A stretch of 64,000 bases of DNA from Chrysaora quinquecirrha (GCA_014526335.1 JACTAT010000010.1:4488282-4552281); one strand, 5' to 3'. Numbered from the stretch's first letter, positions 46,901 through 57,469 are shown. Made by a program: numbers and translations. The notes: a model not told the origin generated them from the sequence alone.

Positions 46901-49900
46901 ATCAACCCCTTAGTGCGACCGAAAACCATTTGAAGAAAATTTCACTGACGCCAGACCTGGAAAATTTCGCAGACTTTGCAGAGAAATTGTTTCAAAATCG
47001 ACTTCTCTAAAGTCTTCTGCTTTTTAAGAAAGTGCGTTTTGTGGCATCTGGAATCGAAAGCCTCCGAAGTCTACTTTTTGAGAATTCAGTAAAGATAAAA
47101 GTCCCAAAGAGCGCACCAGTTTCGTCCCAAACAAACGCTTACGGTACAAACCAAAACTAACCCAGATCAAATCAAACTAACCCGGGTTAGTTCAGAGACG
47201 CAAAAACCCTACACACCTACACACCTGGTTTGGAGGAAGGTTTTGGCTAAAAAATGAGGAAGGTTTTGTAGTAGAACGACTTTTCATATTTTTGCTACAG
47301 CTAAAAGAAAGAAAATCTCTTGTCAACCCTTTGTAGGTCCCCACAGTGCTGTGATATCCTTCAGCTCAGAAAGTTGGAATCAATTTATGAATCACCCTCT
47401 TAAGACTGTAGCCTCCCTTATATTAAAGCCTGATTGCCACCTTTGAAACACTTAACACTAAAACATACACGCGATCTGGGAAGGTCCCTATGTACACGTT
47501 TCTGTCTTGTGCGTGTAGGAGTCTGTCTGGCTGTTTTTTCAGCAAATTTATATCATATTAAAATGAGGAAGGTTGGTTACAAAAATTTCAGGTGTGGAGG
47601 AAAGTCAATAACTTTTTGCAACTCTGGGTTAGTTAAACTGGGGCAAATCTGGGTTAGTTAATGCAGTATCAATAGGGCTTAAGAAATTAACGCCAACGAT
47701 CTTAGCAAACTCGGTAATTCACAAGTGTAAGCTAGGCTTAAGCCTTACCTGAGCATTTCGAGCATTGTAGTGTTCGTGATTATGATGACGATGATGAGCT
47801 CTGTTCCTCCGATGAACGTAAACTCGACCTGAAGAGATTACAGAGAGAATATACTAACATATTACAGACATACGGGCAAACAGTACAGAGCCACCTTACC
47901 GTGACTCCGCTTACGACCGCCTGGGGCCCTCCATTTAATTTTCAATGATTTTTCAATGCTTTTATTACCTGTGGGATATCCACCACCGAAAAACATGTTG
48001 AAAATATCCTCTGGTGATATGTCTGCAAAAAGAACAAAAAATTGTTACTGTTCAGAAAATGGTCTCTGTGGCGCAGTGGTTAGCGTGTTGTGGGTTCGAG
48101 CCACGGTCTTTCCACTTGTGTTGCAGAGATAACAACCTTGGGCAAGTTGTTAACACAAATGTGCCTCTCTCTACCCAGGTGTATAAATGGGTACCTGGTC
48201 GGTAGTTATGAGCGCCGTGTGTGGCTGCACCCTGCTATATGCTAATGCATCCAGACCAGGGGTAAAAGTCGACTGAGTAGCCCTAGGCTAGTAGTAGACT
48301 CAAAAACGGGAACTTACTTACTTATTACTTATTAAAACCAAAAGATACATGTCGAATATGTAACATAACTTCCCTTTTGACAAAGCAAAATATTTTATGC
48401 TCTTATGAACATTTATGGAGTTAATTACCAAGTTTCTTCCCGCGTGAGGTCCTGGGAAAACGATCAAACGTTGCTGATCGAACATCTAAAATTTGCTTGT
48501 CAAACGAAATGTTTTACAGTTTGACAACGTCGCTGAAGATTGCTTGTCAACCATTTTTCGCTTGTTACAACAGAAAAATGTTCTTGAAGTTTTCAGAAAC
48601 ATTGATGAGAGACTTCTGTTTGTCAAGCAAGGTTTTATGACGTGGCCAAACGGTCAAACATTGATTGTAAAACAAACCAAATGCTTGTCCAACCATGTTT
48701 GAATGTTTGAACTGGGCTTATGGGCTGCCGTATTGCTCTTAACCTCATAATGAAGGCCTCAAACGGTCAGTAAAATCTCTGATATCTTTGACAACTTTTA
48801 TGATCAAAAACTCAATATTAGGAATAAACATTTCTCTAAGGTTGAAGGTTTTAAACAGGAAAATCCCCTTGTGCATGCATCTACAATCGATAGTGAAGGG
48901 TATCCATTCAATATCAGCTTATCTTACCTTCAAATTCATGTTCAAAATCACTATAATGCCTTCTATGTGTTTGAGCTGGTCCTAGCTCCTCTCCATATTG
49001 ATCATATCTTGAACGTTTGTTGGGATCACTCAGTACACCAAATGCTGTACCTATTTCTGAAATGAAAAAACAATGCCTTCAAGAACCATGGCTTCAACTT
49101 GAAAGTCGCAATAAAAAGCAAAAACATCTTTGAGCATTCAATATTGCATAGTTCCAGCTTTTCCCTTTTAAAAATTTCATAAAAGCTCTAAAAGACCCAA
49201 CCCAATTGGTCTTTGACTTGCAAAAGTTTAGATGAAACACTTATGAGTCATAAAAGTTTCAAAATTGCAACAAAAGCAGACAATTTAAGGACATACAGTA
49301 GTTACAAGCTTTTCTGGTGAGGCACTCCTCAGAGCACAAAAGTCAGAAACATGCCTAAACGATTGAATACAACAGTATAAACCCAGGTGTATATACCCAG
49401 TATATATACAACAGTATGTTCAACAGTATATAAGAAAGTCCTGACTTTTGGAATTTCAAGGATATTGCTTTTACGGAGGTTGTGATCTATTTGCTTTGGT
49501 GAAAAATAACTTTTAATAAATGGTGGGCTAATATTGTTAAGAGTTTTGTAGACATCATACGCTAGAAGTGTAATGGATTGGACATGGACAGTAGTTTTTC
49601 TAGATCTTGCAAGTAAAGTTTCGTACGAGGACGTGTAATCAGAGCACGCTAGTCGAAAAGCTCTTTCATTTACTTTTTCAAGCTTGTCTTTGTAATTATT
49701 CTAACTTATTTTTTAAAGCTTTAGCTGCTCCTGGGACCTTATGAGAATTTTAGAGTCAACAATCCAAACATATGGACAGCACATACCTTCAGGCAAATTT
49801 TATTAAGTAGCCTCAGCATAAACATCAGAAAAGACTGAAACAATTGCCTGCTAGGGAGTAATTCCATAAGCTTTCATTTTGTAAAATTTCAGGCTGGCTC

Positions 49901-52786
49901 TACCAACCTTAGATGCTGGCCTGCTATCTGTAGTGAATTGGCAATGACATCATATACTGGCTAGAGTCAAGATGAAATAATCCAAAACATTGAACTTACT
50001 TTTGAATGCCTCAGCAGCTCCTGGGGCCTTGTTCTTATCCGGATGAAACTGCAGTGCCAATTTTCTGTATCTTTTCTTCAGTTCATTTTCCTCAGCATCC
50101 TTCTTGACACCGAGGATATCATAGAAATCATCACAACTTCGGATCCTTAGTAAAGAAAAATGATTTATAATAAAAATTTCCTAAAAGCTCCATAAAAGCC
50201 CCCTCTTGCTTTTTAGTCCCCTCTCTATTAAGCCCTCCTTTTTCAAGTGAACATTTGAAATAGGCCCCTCCTCCCTTTAATCCCCCCTCTTATTTTGGCT
50301 AAGTTCAGTAGTAAACTTTTAAAGTAAATGAAATTAAGTTGTAACATGTTTGATATCCAAACTTGTATCATGAATTTCATGTGATCTAAGGTTAAAACTT
50401 TCTTTTATAGTTCATTTCAAATGTCTGTAGCATTCATCTTGACAAATAAAGAAGCTATAACAGTCATTCATTTCTACCAATACTGTGCAAGACTGAATCA
50501 TACAAAAACAGCTTTTTCAAAAACGATAAAGGACTGGAATACTTGCTCTGGCAATGAAATTTTAGAACTGTAAATATTCAATCTGTTTTTTTTTATTAGC
50601 TTGTTATTATGTAATTTAACTTTTGACTTTGTAATGCTTAATAATTTTATTTTGGGTCATAGACCCCTTTGCGTTAATGTCGTAAGGCTTTGCAAAGTAA
50701 TCTTATAGATTTAGATGTAGATATAATATGCTAAATCATTTATTAAGCCCCCACCCTCCAATAAGCCCCCCTATCTAATAAGTCCCCCCTCAAAAATTTC
50801 CAAAATCTGGGGGGGGGCTAAATAGAGCTTTTACGGGAAGTATGATTTGTTTTAAGTGTTTATATCAGTCAGAGCATTCTTGGAACAACAACATGGCACA
50901 GTGTATGAAACACACCTAAAACAGGGGTAACACAGAAGTACAAGAGACTAAGAAACCATGAAAATCAAACCTTTTAACAGCCTCTACTTGTTCCTGTGTA
51001 TAATCAGCATGTTCAGGAATTCCATTTGTTGATTCTTCAGCATGTTTGCTCTGTGATTTTGTCCTTTGTCTTGGGTGACCATTTGCTTCACTGTGACCAG
51101 CAGCAGAAGCTCCGTTCTTTTCCAATGCTTCTAACAGAGCTAGAAAAAAATATAGGACACACAGTAAAACCCCACAAACAAGAACCTTGAAAAAAGGACC
51201 TTCAGTCTGTTTTCAAGGAAATATTGTATGTAAATAATATAAAGTCAGCCTTTTGCATCCTTTTATCTAAGAGTTTTGAAAGTTTTATTTGATGATACAC
51301 ACTTTTTTCTTTATAGGAATACAGTCTATAAGAATATTCAGGCGCAAAATTGCCAAAGAACAATGGAAATTTAAGAATAACAATGGAAAAGTTCGAGCCT
51401 CGGCAAAAATTAGGATATTCTTATAAAAAAAAGGTGTGTATAATAACAGGATTTGCATTATTGATTTAATGAGCCTTCAAAGTTCTATAAGGGTTTTGAC
51501 CATGAAAAGTGACTAGGGGCAGGGGTGCCAGAAGCATGGGGGCAAGGTTTCTGCCCATTTGCCCCCATAAAAATTGCCAAATTCTTTTTTTTTCTTAATT
51601 TTTCACCCCAAACTCGTTGCTTCAGCCCTCACCACCCTGCATTTCTCCAGGGCCTGTGACTTGGGGTGAAACATTTCAGCCCAACTGGTCAAATCCTTTA
51701 TAAAATTGCAAACTTTGTACGCTCATAAATCAAAAGTAACAGCACTAAGAAAGTACAACTTTGCACCTAGACTAAATTTTGGCTGCTTAATACAAATTTG
51801 GTATCAAAGACTCTGTAACGCAAAATTGTGAAAAATTTCCATCATTGCAGCTGTTTGTCAAAAAGGTCTATTGTTCTTCTCTTACTTTCAGCAATGCACT
51901 TTCCCATGAGGTCTGATGCTAAAGTTTGGCTTCCAGCTTTAGCCGTCGGATTGACTGCTTGGGGCAGGGGTGCCAGAAGCATTGGGGGCAAGGTTTCTGC
52001 CCCCTTGCCCTCATAAAAATTGCCAAATTCTATTATTTTCCTATTTTTTCACCCCAAATTTGTTGCTCCAGCCCTCACCACCCGGTATTTTTTACAAACA
52101 GCAAGGTTAACTTTTCAGCTACTAAGATCCTCTGTATATGCCCAATCAAGGGATTGAAATCATTGACAGACTGGGTGATTTATCCACCCACACACATGTT
52201 AAGACAGAAATCGACAAATTGAGCCTGCAGCAAAAACAACTTCCATTTTGGTGAATTTCCTCTTCAGAAATGAATTAAGCATCCAAAAAAGACCCTATTC
52301 TCCCCCAATACGTGAAAGATCTCAATATCTGGGACGTGTAGCTTGCTTGCTGACGAATGGGTTGTGTTTTCTGTAAGCTAGAATAATTAATCATGGCAAT
52401 TTTATCTCCCACCCTTAATACACCCTACACCCACTCCCACTGTACTGCCAAAAGCAGGCAGTATATTTTGTCGTTTATTCAGCATATTGTTCAGGACCAA
52501 TGACAAGCTTGATTAAGGTAAAGCTTCGAGAAGCAACAAAATTCGAGGCAAAATTCATATGCCATTTCGGTTTTAGTTTTACTACTTGACCTGCCTAGGC
52601 CAGGTTAGTTTTCTGAACAAATATGCTTGTTTCCACCGTTATTTTATACTTACCACTCGCTTTCTTTAACGGAAAAAGACGAATACACTTCTCAAGCAAC
52701 TTCTTAGCTCTTAATCTATTTCCTAGTCGAAGATATTTCTCTGCAATTTCATAACATCTCTCAGCTTCATCTCGGTTGACCTCCAT
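43911..52786 (-). CDS. DNAJB14-like: DNAJB12/DNAJB14-type ER membrane J-domain protein (10 exons, 368 aa)
   Basis: Hsp40 co-chaperone anchored in the ER membrane; this family recruits cytosolic Hsc70 for membrane-protein quality control and ERAD. Exons in order: 52654-52786, 50971-51139, 50000-50145, 48928-49056, 47969-48022, 47749-47828, 46330-46445, 45438-45492, 45210-45321, 43911-44023. They total 1107 nt, with all phases agreeing, to TAA. The N-terminal 45 residues match the family's helical start ([20 protein letters not shown]). The J domain is at about 108-172 with HPD at 135-137. A Gly/His-rich linker follows (FFGGGYPTG, then [13 protein letters not shown]). One membrane segment lies at about 243-265. 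The C-terminal DUF1977-type domain includes [11 protein letters not shown] and ends [10 protein letters not shown]. Length matches human DNAJB12/14 (about 375-379). The ATG has a good context (caagATGG). Introns carry LINE tails and MITEs. I cannot decide between the B12 and B14 orthologues, which probably split in vertebrates. Confidence 0.95.
44762..45157. mobile_element. MITE with AAGTNACACGAG ends
   Basis: AAGTTACACGAGAAATT at the left is mirrored by AATTGCTCGTGTTACTT at the right. The interior repeats TGACAATTTTCTNTGACA. It lies in the last DnaJ intron. Confidence 0.75.
45725..46115 (-). mobile_element. LINE 3' remnant (reverse transcriptase C-terminus)
   Basis: An open minus-strand frame holds a typical non-LTR reverse transcriptase C-terminal segment ([37 protein letters not shown]), continuing upstream as [11 protein letters not shown]. 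It ends in a stop, then a short 3' tail. It lies in a DnaJ intron in the same orientation as the gene. The 5' part is absent. Confidence 0.8.
46482..46903. mobile_element. MITE with 46-bp inverted ends containing AGCCCGGGCT, 422 bp
   Basis: The left end GATTATATGAGAGTTTTCAG, then CCCGGGCTGGAATTTCAGCC, is repeated inverted at the right end with 2 mismatches in 46 bp. Further CAGCCCGG/CCGGGCTG motifs inside allow nested hairpins. Lies just 5' (transcript sense) of the DnaJ transmembrane exon. Confidence 0.9.
48055..48300 (+). mobile_element. tRNA-derived SINE (copy 2)
   Basis: The head has CTGTGGCGCAGTGGTTAGCG (A box) and GGGTTCGAGCCACGG (B box). The body is shared with 17205-17470. It ends in a (CTTA)n tail (ACTTACTTACTTATTACTTA). 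It is antisense to the DnaJ gene, 33 bp upstream (transcript sense) of the 47969-48022 exon. Confidence 0.85.
48450..48721. mobile_element. CAAACATTG-family MITE copy
   Basis: AGGTCCTGGGAAAACGATCA at the left, AACCATGTTTGAATGTTTGA with ACTGGGCTTA at the right. More diverged than the copy at 43160. Confidence 0.65.
49425..49700 (-). mobile_element. LINE 3' remnant (reverse transcriptase C-terminus)
   Basis: The minus strand reads [20 protein letters not shown] and [20 protein letters not shown], a characteristic non-LTR retrotransposon C-terminal pattern, preceded by [19 protein letters not shown]. Intronic, truncated. Confidence 0.8.
50160..50840 (+). mobile_element. LINE 3' remnant flanked by C-rich imperfect inverted repeats
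   Basis: Plus strand near 50500-50580 reads [20 protein letters not shown] and stops, a retrotransposon C-terminal tail. On either side are TAAAAGCCCCCTC/TATTAAGCCC and the opposing GGGGGGGCTAAATAGAGCTT, so it may lie within a MITE. Occupies a DnaJ intron. Confidence 0.55.
51515..52087. repeat. Dispersed duplicate of about 125 bp in DnaJ intron 1
   Basis: GGGGCAGGGGTGCCAGAAGC and CAAGGTTTCTGCCC, ATAAAAATTGCCAAATTCT and TCACCCCAAA occur at about 51517-51645 and again at 51962-52087. Confidence 0.85.
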
Positions 52787-53103
52787 CTTGAAAAATAAAT
52801 TTCACTGTGTCGCAAGTCATCGTATTGAAGAAATCCCACAATGCACCTGCTCTGTTTTGTGGCGAAAACAAACCAACAAACAGAGAAAAAAATGGGGGAG
52901 GAGGGGGGCCAAAAAGGGAATTGGGACGATTATTTTTTGCCATTTTGAGTCCCCAGGGCTTATTCAGACCCCCTATTAATTTCGTCAAACTTCTCTCTAG
53001 TCCCAAATTCTTGAAAAACATAATTGCCAAATAAGGAAAATCTGTTTTGTTCAAAAAGCTGCACTTTCTTCTCTGAGGGACATTATACACCCATTTATCA
53101 AAA

Positions 53104-53257
53104 CGAGGGGCAAATCATTCAAAAAAATCTCGTCCACTTTTTGAAAAATCCTATTGTTATTTTGAAAATCCTTTACTAATTTTCATGAAACTCTATTGTT
53201 CTTTTGTGAAAATCCCAAAAATCTCGTCCACTTCTAAGGAAAGTGATTTACCCCTCG
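53104..53257. mobile_element. MITE with CGAGGGG ends, 154 bp, perfect 8-bp target duplication
   Basis: Ends CGAGGGGCAAATCA and inverted CGAGGGGTAAATCA (13 of 14). TATCAAAA flanks both sides (53096-53103 and 53258-53265). An 8-bp duplication fits hAT or P-type transposition. It lies about 320 bp upstream of the DnaJ ATG. Confidence 0.85.
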
Positions 53258-53345
53258 TATCAAAATTTCGATGTTTCAGAAGCCCCTTTTATTACCCATT
53301 TCGTCTATTTACGAACAAAGATTTCCAATGGCTGAGAAGACCTTT

Positions 53346-53753
53346 TACACGCTTTTTTTTTATAAGGAACCTACCTCAAGGCCTAGTTCTAAAAGTTCCT
53401 TACTTTTGGGCCTCTTTTGAAGCAATTGTAGTTCCAAAAGTTCCTTAATAGTTCCTTAATTTAAACTGCACATACAGTGGTCTTAACAATAAAAGAGAGA
53501 CATTTGCATGCGAGCAAAGCTCGAGACCACTCAAAGAAACATTGGATATATGCTTAACATACAATTTATGTGATTTTCGACTGCAAATGAATGGAACCGG
53601 CTTTCTAATTCTTGATTATTTGCAGTGATAAAAGTATTCAACATTCAAAAGTTCCTTAATGATTTTCTCTTTAGTAGTATAAGTTCTTTAAATTTTCAGG
53701 CCTTCTACATGTAGGTTCCTTATAAAGTGGTTCCTTATAAAAAAAAGCGTGTA
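53346..53753. mobile_element. TACACG MITE copy
   Basis: TACACGC, a T run, ATAAGGAAC at the left mirrored by GTTCCTTATAAAAAAAAGCG and TGTA. The interior (GTTCCTTAATAGTTCCTTAA, AACAATAAAAGAGAGACA) is shared at about 90% with the copy at 61289-62239. Confidence 0.85.
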
Positions 53754-53768
53754 TTTTCTTTAAAGGCA

Positions 53769-54060
53769 TTAGCCGAAGGATCAAAAACTACTTGTCAAAC
53801 TTTTTAAATTTGCTTATCAAACAGTGTTTGAACGTTTGACACGTCACAAAAGCATTGTTTGACAAGTAAATATAAGGAAAATTAGTTGAGCCGTTGCACT
53901 ATGTTTTTGATAAAGTTCTAAAAGATTTTTTGCTTCATGTAAGCAAAATATGCTAAACAGGCTACATGGAAAGTTTCGTGACATGGCCAAACGGTAACAC
54001 TTTTTAATTGTTAAGTGAATGTTCGACAAACACTGTTTGAGCGTTTCGTCAAGATCCAAG
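53769..54060. mobile_element. CAAACATTG-family MITE, diverged copy
   Basis: CTTGTCAAACTTTTTAAATTT, GTTTGACACGTCACAAAAGC and the right part CGACAAACACTGTTTGAGCG follow the family order. Confidence 0.6.
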
Positions 54061-54815
54061 CTGCCGGTTTCATTTCATCTACCTGCGTTGCTATTTCCCT
54101 TCGCAAAGGAAAATGTCAGAATCAAACAATCCTCTGATTAGATGTCACATGTATTAGAGAAAGGACGGAGTCTGCCGAACGACTTTTTAGACGTTTTCGC
54201 ACCTTAAAGGCCAGGCTAAACTAGGCCCCCCAAGCGGTTCTGCGTGATGCGTTATTCGACCATTTTTCAAGCGCGATTTCGTGAAACGAGAAACTTTTGC
54301 GCGTGAATGCGTGAATTTCAACTCCTGCGTGTCGCGTGAAATGTTTTGGTACGGCTTGTGATTTCGTGATTTAAGTATTGGCGACATAATCGAGAGGTTG
54401 CTTGAATGCAGGAATGCCTTTTTATCCATCAAGAATTGTCAGCTAACTATATTTCTGTCATTCTCTCATATGATGAATTAATTGTCCCTTAAAATCTTAA
54501 TTTTGTGTGTTCCCTGTTACAAACTCGTCGTGGAAAAATTTTTCAAGACCAACCATTTAGATGTACAAAGTTAAGCATTTGTGATAAATTCGAGAGATGA
54601 AAAATCCAAATTGGACTAAAAATGTGAGTAAAAATGGAATGAAAGTAAAATTCGTGTCTGCCTCCAGGCGCTGATGACACTCACTACGCCATTGGAGAAT
54701 GTAACTGTAAATATAACATATCATATATATAAGAATAATAAGTAATTTTTACTCTATATGAAATGCATTATGCATCTTATTCTGTTTTCATTGTAAATCA
54801 ATCAATTTTTTTTAT
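54061..54815. other. Gap 3' of the channel gene
   Basis: Includes a stretch at 54230-54350 with repeated GCGTGA(A)TGCG and TTCGTGA motifs and otherwise AT-rich sequence. No gene and no clear AATAAA on the minus strand. Confidence 0.4.
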
Positions 54816-55955
54816 CTAGGACATTTCTTTACCATAGATTTTCACTAATTTAGTAACGACGGACAATACTGGTAGTGATATTGTCAGTGCTCCGAAAATC
54901 ATGAAAAAAGATGCGAAGAGTTTTCCGGCGTCGCTTTTCGGGATTATATCGCCACAACCGAGAACGACAACAGTTTGTATAGCCCACCAGGACGAAGCAG
55001 GGACACTTGTAAACTGTGTGCCCTTAGTTCCCATTTCAGTAAAGAACAATATGCTTGCTCCAATTAGAACCACCATCATTAGACACAAAAACAATAGGCC
55101 TATATCGTCCAGACTCGACGACATGATTTTCTCGAGTAATTTCACGCGTTTTGACGAGTTCCCGAGCTTGAGAAAGCGAATAACTCGCAGAAGTCGTATT
55201 AGTTTTAGGCAATTCAATACAACAGACAGCGGCTCCTTAACAGTCAGTAAAATCAATAAATACGGAATAGATGATAAAAAATCAATAACATTCATTGAGT
55301 GAAGTACGAAGTTTCGACGATCTGGCGTCGATAAAAACCGTATTAAATACTCCAGCGTAAAGAGACAGCTGAACGTAACATCAACATAAAGCCACTTACG
55401 CTTATTATTCGAGTTTATCTTTCGAATGTAAACTGTTTCGGCACATGTCGTAATTATCCATAGAATTATCATGATTAACGAACAAGCGTTATATATTAAC
55501 GCTTCTTTTGATGAATCAGGTCGCTCCGTGGCATACCAGATCTTTTCGCGAATAGTCATCGGTTGCAGCAACGGCGTAAAATCGAAATCTTTAAGTAAAT
55601 GACCTTCCTTAACGCGTAATTTTTCAATGCAATCGTCGGGTATCTCGTAATACGCGCATTCTTTCTCGAAAATTTCCATCGAAACTTCAGGTGGGCGTAT
55701 CAGTCTGCCGTTCGACTGAAAAAAGTACAAGACCGCTTCAAAAGCGGATCTGTTACGATCGAAGAAATACTGATTTGTCTCGAAACAAAAGTGCGCTTGA
55801 AGTTTGTCTCGATTTCCGAGTAACGTTGTTGGATATCGCTCTATAGTGTCTGTCCAAGTTTCAAATTTCATTCCACTAACGTTAAAGACAATTCGCTGTC
55901 GAACGTTGTCCCGTTGTTTCATTTGCAGCCCGACGTCCAAACTTACCTGCGACAT
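54816..55955 (-). CDS. Shaker-type voltage-gated K+ channel subunit with divergent GCG selectivity filter (379 aa)
   Basis: Kv-family alpha subunit in one uninterrupted reading frame. I start at the ATG at 55953-55955 (A at -3). The frame stays open to about 56102 but has no earlier ATG; a possible acceptor at 56085-56086 could add coding from an unseen exon. From this Met: T1 tetramerisation domain at about 20-113 (NQYFFDRNRSAFEAVLYFFQ), S1 151-176, S2 with LEYLIRF 190-208, S3 with NVIDFLSSIPY, S4 with regularly spaced charges KLIRLLRVIRFLK 251-263, S5 284-305, pore 320-337, S6 345-371, and a very short tail. T1, the S2 acid, the S3 Asp and S4 are typical of Shaker channels. The pore is not: after WWA it reads IQTVVVLGCGD where TVGYGD is expected, and the S6 PVP is PVL. 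It may be a regulatory (silent) subunit or a channel of altered selectivity. The intact frame argues against a pseudogene. Confidence 0.92.
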   Translation of the reverse strand: MSQVSLDVGLQMKQRDNVRQRIVFNVSGMKFETWTDTIERYPTTLLGNRDKLQAHFCFETNQYFFDRNRSAFEAVLYFFQSNGRLIRPPEVSMEIFEKECAYYEIPDDCIEKLRVKEGHLLKDFDFTPLLQPMTIREKIWYATERPDSSKEALIYNACSLIMIILWIITTCAETVYIRKINSNNKRKWLYVDVTFSCLFTLEYLIRFLSTPDRRNFVLHSMNVIDFLSSIPYLLILLTVKEPLSVVLNCLKLIRLLRVIRFLKLGNSSKRVKLLEKIMSSSLDDIGLLFLCLMMVVLIGASILFFTEMGTKGTQFTSVPASSWWAIQTVVVLGCGDIIPKSDAGKLFASFFMIFGALTISLPVLSVVTKLVKIYGKEMS

Positions 55956-56325
55956 AATTTGGACGATTCTAAGAAAACAACTTGTCTGGACGATTTGATA
56001 ATCAGCTGGCCTAAAACCCTCGAATCTAGCTCCAAGAAGGTCTGCTAAGTTGGCTGAGTTCAACGTAGACGGCAAACATTTTCTCTGTAAAAATCCGGAC
56101 TTTCAATTTGCTTGAAATCTCTGACGCCGTCCATTTGTCTTTTAGAGATGGCTGCTTTGCTCAAATACTGCTTCCAGCTGAACCTTCAACCTACAAAATC
56201 GTATCAAACATAAACTTAATTCTAAATAGAGGTTAGCTACTCAGAGCGTTAAAAGGAACTTTTTTTCGCTGAATCTTATTTCCAATTTTCCTTAAACGGA
56301 TACTGCGAGAGTGTTCGTCCACCTC

Positions 56326-56893
56326 TACACGCTTTTTTACAAAATAAAGAACCTAGAATGCCTGCCAGAATTACTTGGAACACCCATCATATTTTCAGGC
56401 TTTTTCATTATGCAACACCCGCTGACTCGACCCCCCTTCCCTTCCCCCGGAAACAATGTTTACGAAGGGGGAGGGGAGATGCTGCGTGAAGTAGAAAAAA
56501 CAATCTAGCGTTGCAAGCATTTTAGCAGGCATTGTATGTAGCTGAAGGTCTAGTTCCAAAATTTCCTTATTTTTGGACCTCTTTGGTCAAATTGCAGTAC
56601 CAAAACAAGTTCTTAAATGGTTCCTTAACTTTAACTGCACATTTATCGCCATGCTGCTGCCATGACTTTTATCAAGAGATACTAGTGGACAAAGCTGGAA
56701 ACTGCTCAAGGAAAGATTTGATAAATGCGTAACATAATAAATGTGACTTTTGGCTGCAAATGTGTGGAATGGGCTTCCTTATTCTTGATAGTTTGCAGTG
56801 ATAAAATATTCAAAATTGAAAGGTTTTTTAATCTTTCTACCTTCTACATGTAGGTTCCTTGTTATAAAGTGATTCTTTATACAAAAACGTGTA
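56326..56893. mobile_element. TACACG MITE copy upstream of the channel gene
   Basis: TACACGCTTTTTTACAAAATAAAGAACC at reduced similarity opens it and TTTATACAAAAACGTGTA closes it. It holds GGTTCCTTAACTTTAACTGC shared with the copy at 61289. It sits about 240 bp upstream of the possible channel 5' splice acceptor. Confidence 0.7.
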
Positions 56894-57465
56894 AGACAGC
56901 TAAAATTTCTCCAAAACAACGTTATACTTACTTAAAAATTTGCTAACCAAGTGATTTTAACCATGACATGGGTATTCTAAAAACTTCAATCTGACGCTCA
57001 ACTTTAGTGAAAGCCTTGATTGAATTCGTTGCAACAACATCCGTTCATCTTGCTATCAAACTTCTCTTTAAAAGTACTTGCCAACACGAAAATTTCTTTC
57101 ACTTGGTGATGACAAAACCCTTCTCTTTGTTGCTCTTTCACAATCTGCAATGAAAAATGGGCTTTTATAGATTATTAAACAAGTAACTGCTGCTTGTGTT
57201 ATGAGAAAAGGACATGCAGGTGGAACATGAAAAGAAATGAACAAAAAACAAGCTACGTGATCACGTCAATTATACTCAGTCGGATCTTTATAACAACTAA
57301 GCAATAAGAAAGTAGATAACTTCGCCGACCGCCCTACCGCAGTCGGAGGCGATGAGAAAGCTTCTTATTCATTCACTTGTGCTCCGAGGGAGATATAGCA
57401 TAACTTCTAAATCAAACATACAGCTTGCGTCAACCAAAAATGTTTTTGGACTTTATTCTTGCTTA
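56894..57465. other. Intergenic stretch, nothing recognised
   Basis: No open frame of note. It lies upstream of the channel gene and might include its promoter or a 5' UTR exon, but nothing in the sequence shows this. Confidence 0.35.
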
Positions 57466-57469
57466 CTTT

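Noticed and set aside
48055..48135. A functional tRNA gene
   Set aside because: A and B boxes are present, but the acceptor stem does not close and the sequence continues into a body shared with 17205-17470, so it is a SINE head.
54958..54966. Channel GCG as a simple base error for GYG
   Set aside because: One base could explain Tyr to Cys, but the neighbouring Thr to Val and Val to Leu changes and the PVL in S6 point to real divergence. Read support is still needed.
54901..55302. 133-codon plus-strand frame
   Set aside because: Antisense shadow of the channel coding sequence.
55956..56075. 40 extra N-terminal residues of the channel from a TTG codon
   Set aside because: TTG is not a usual nuclear start in animals. 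The first in-frame ATG is at 55955; the extension would need an upstream exon.
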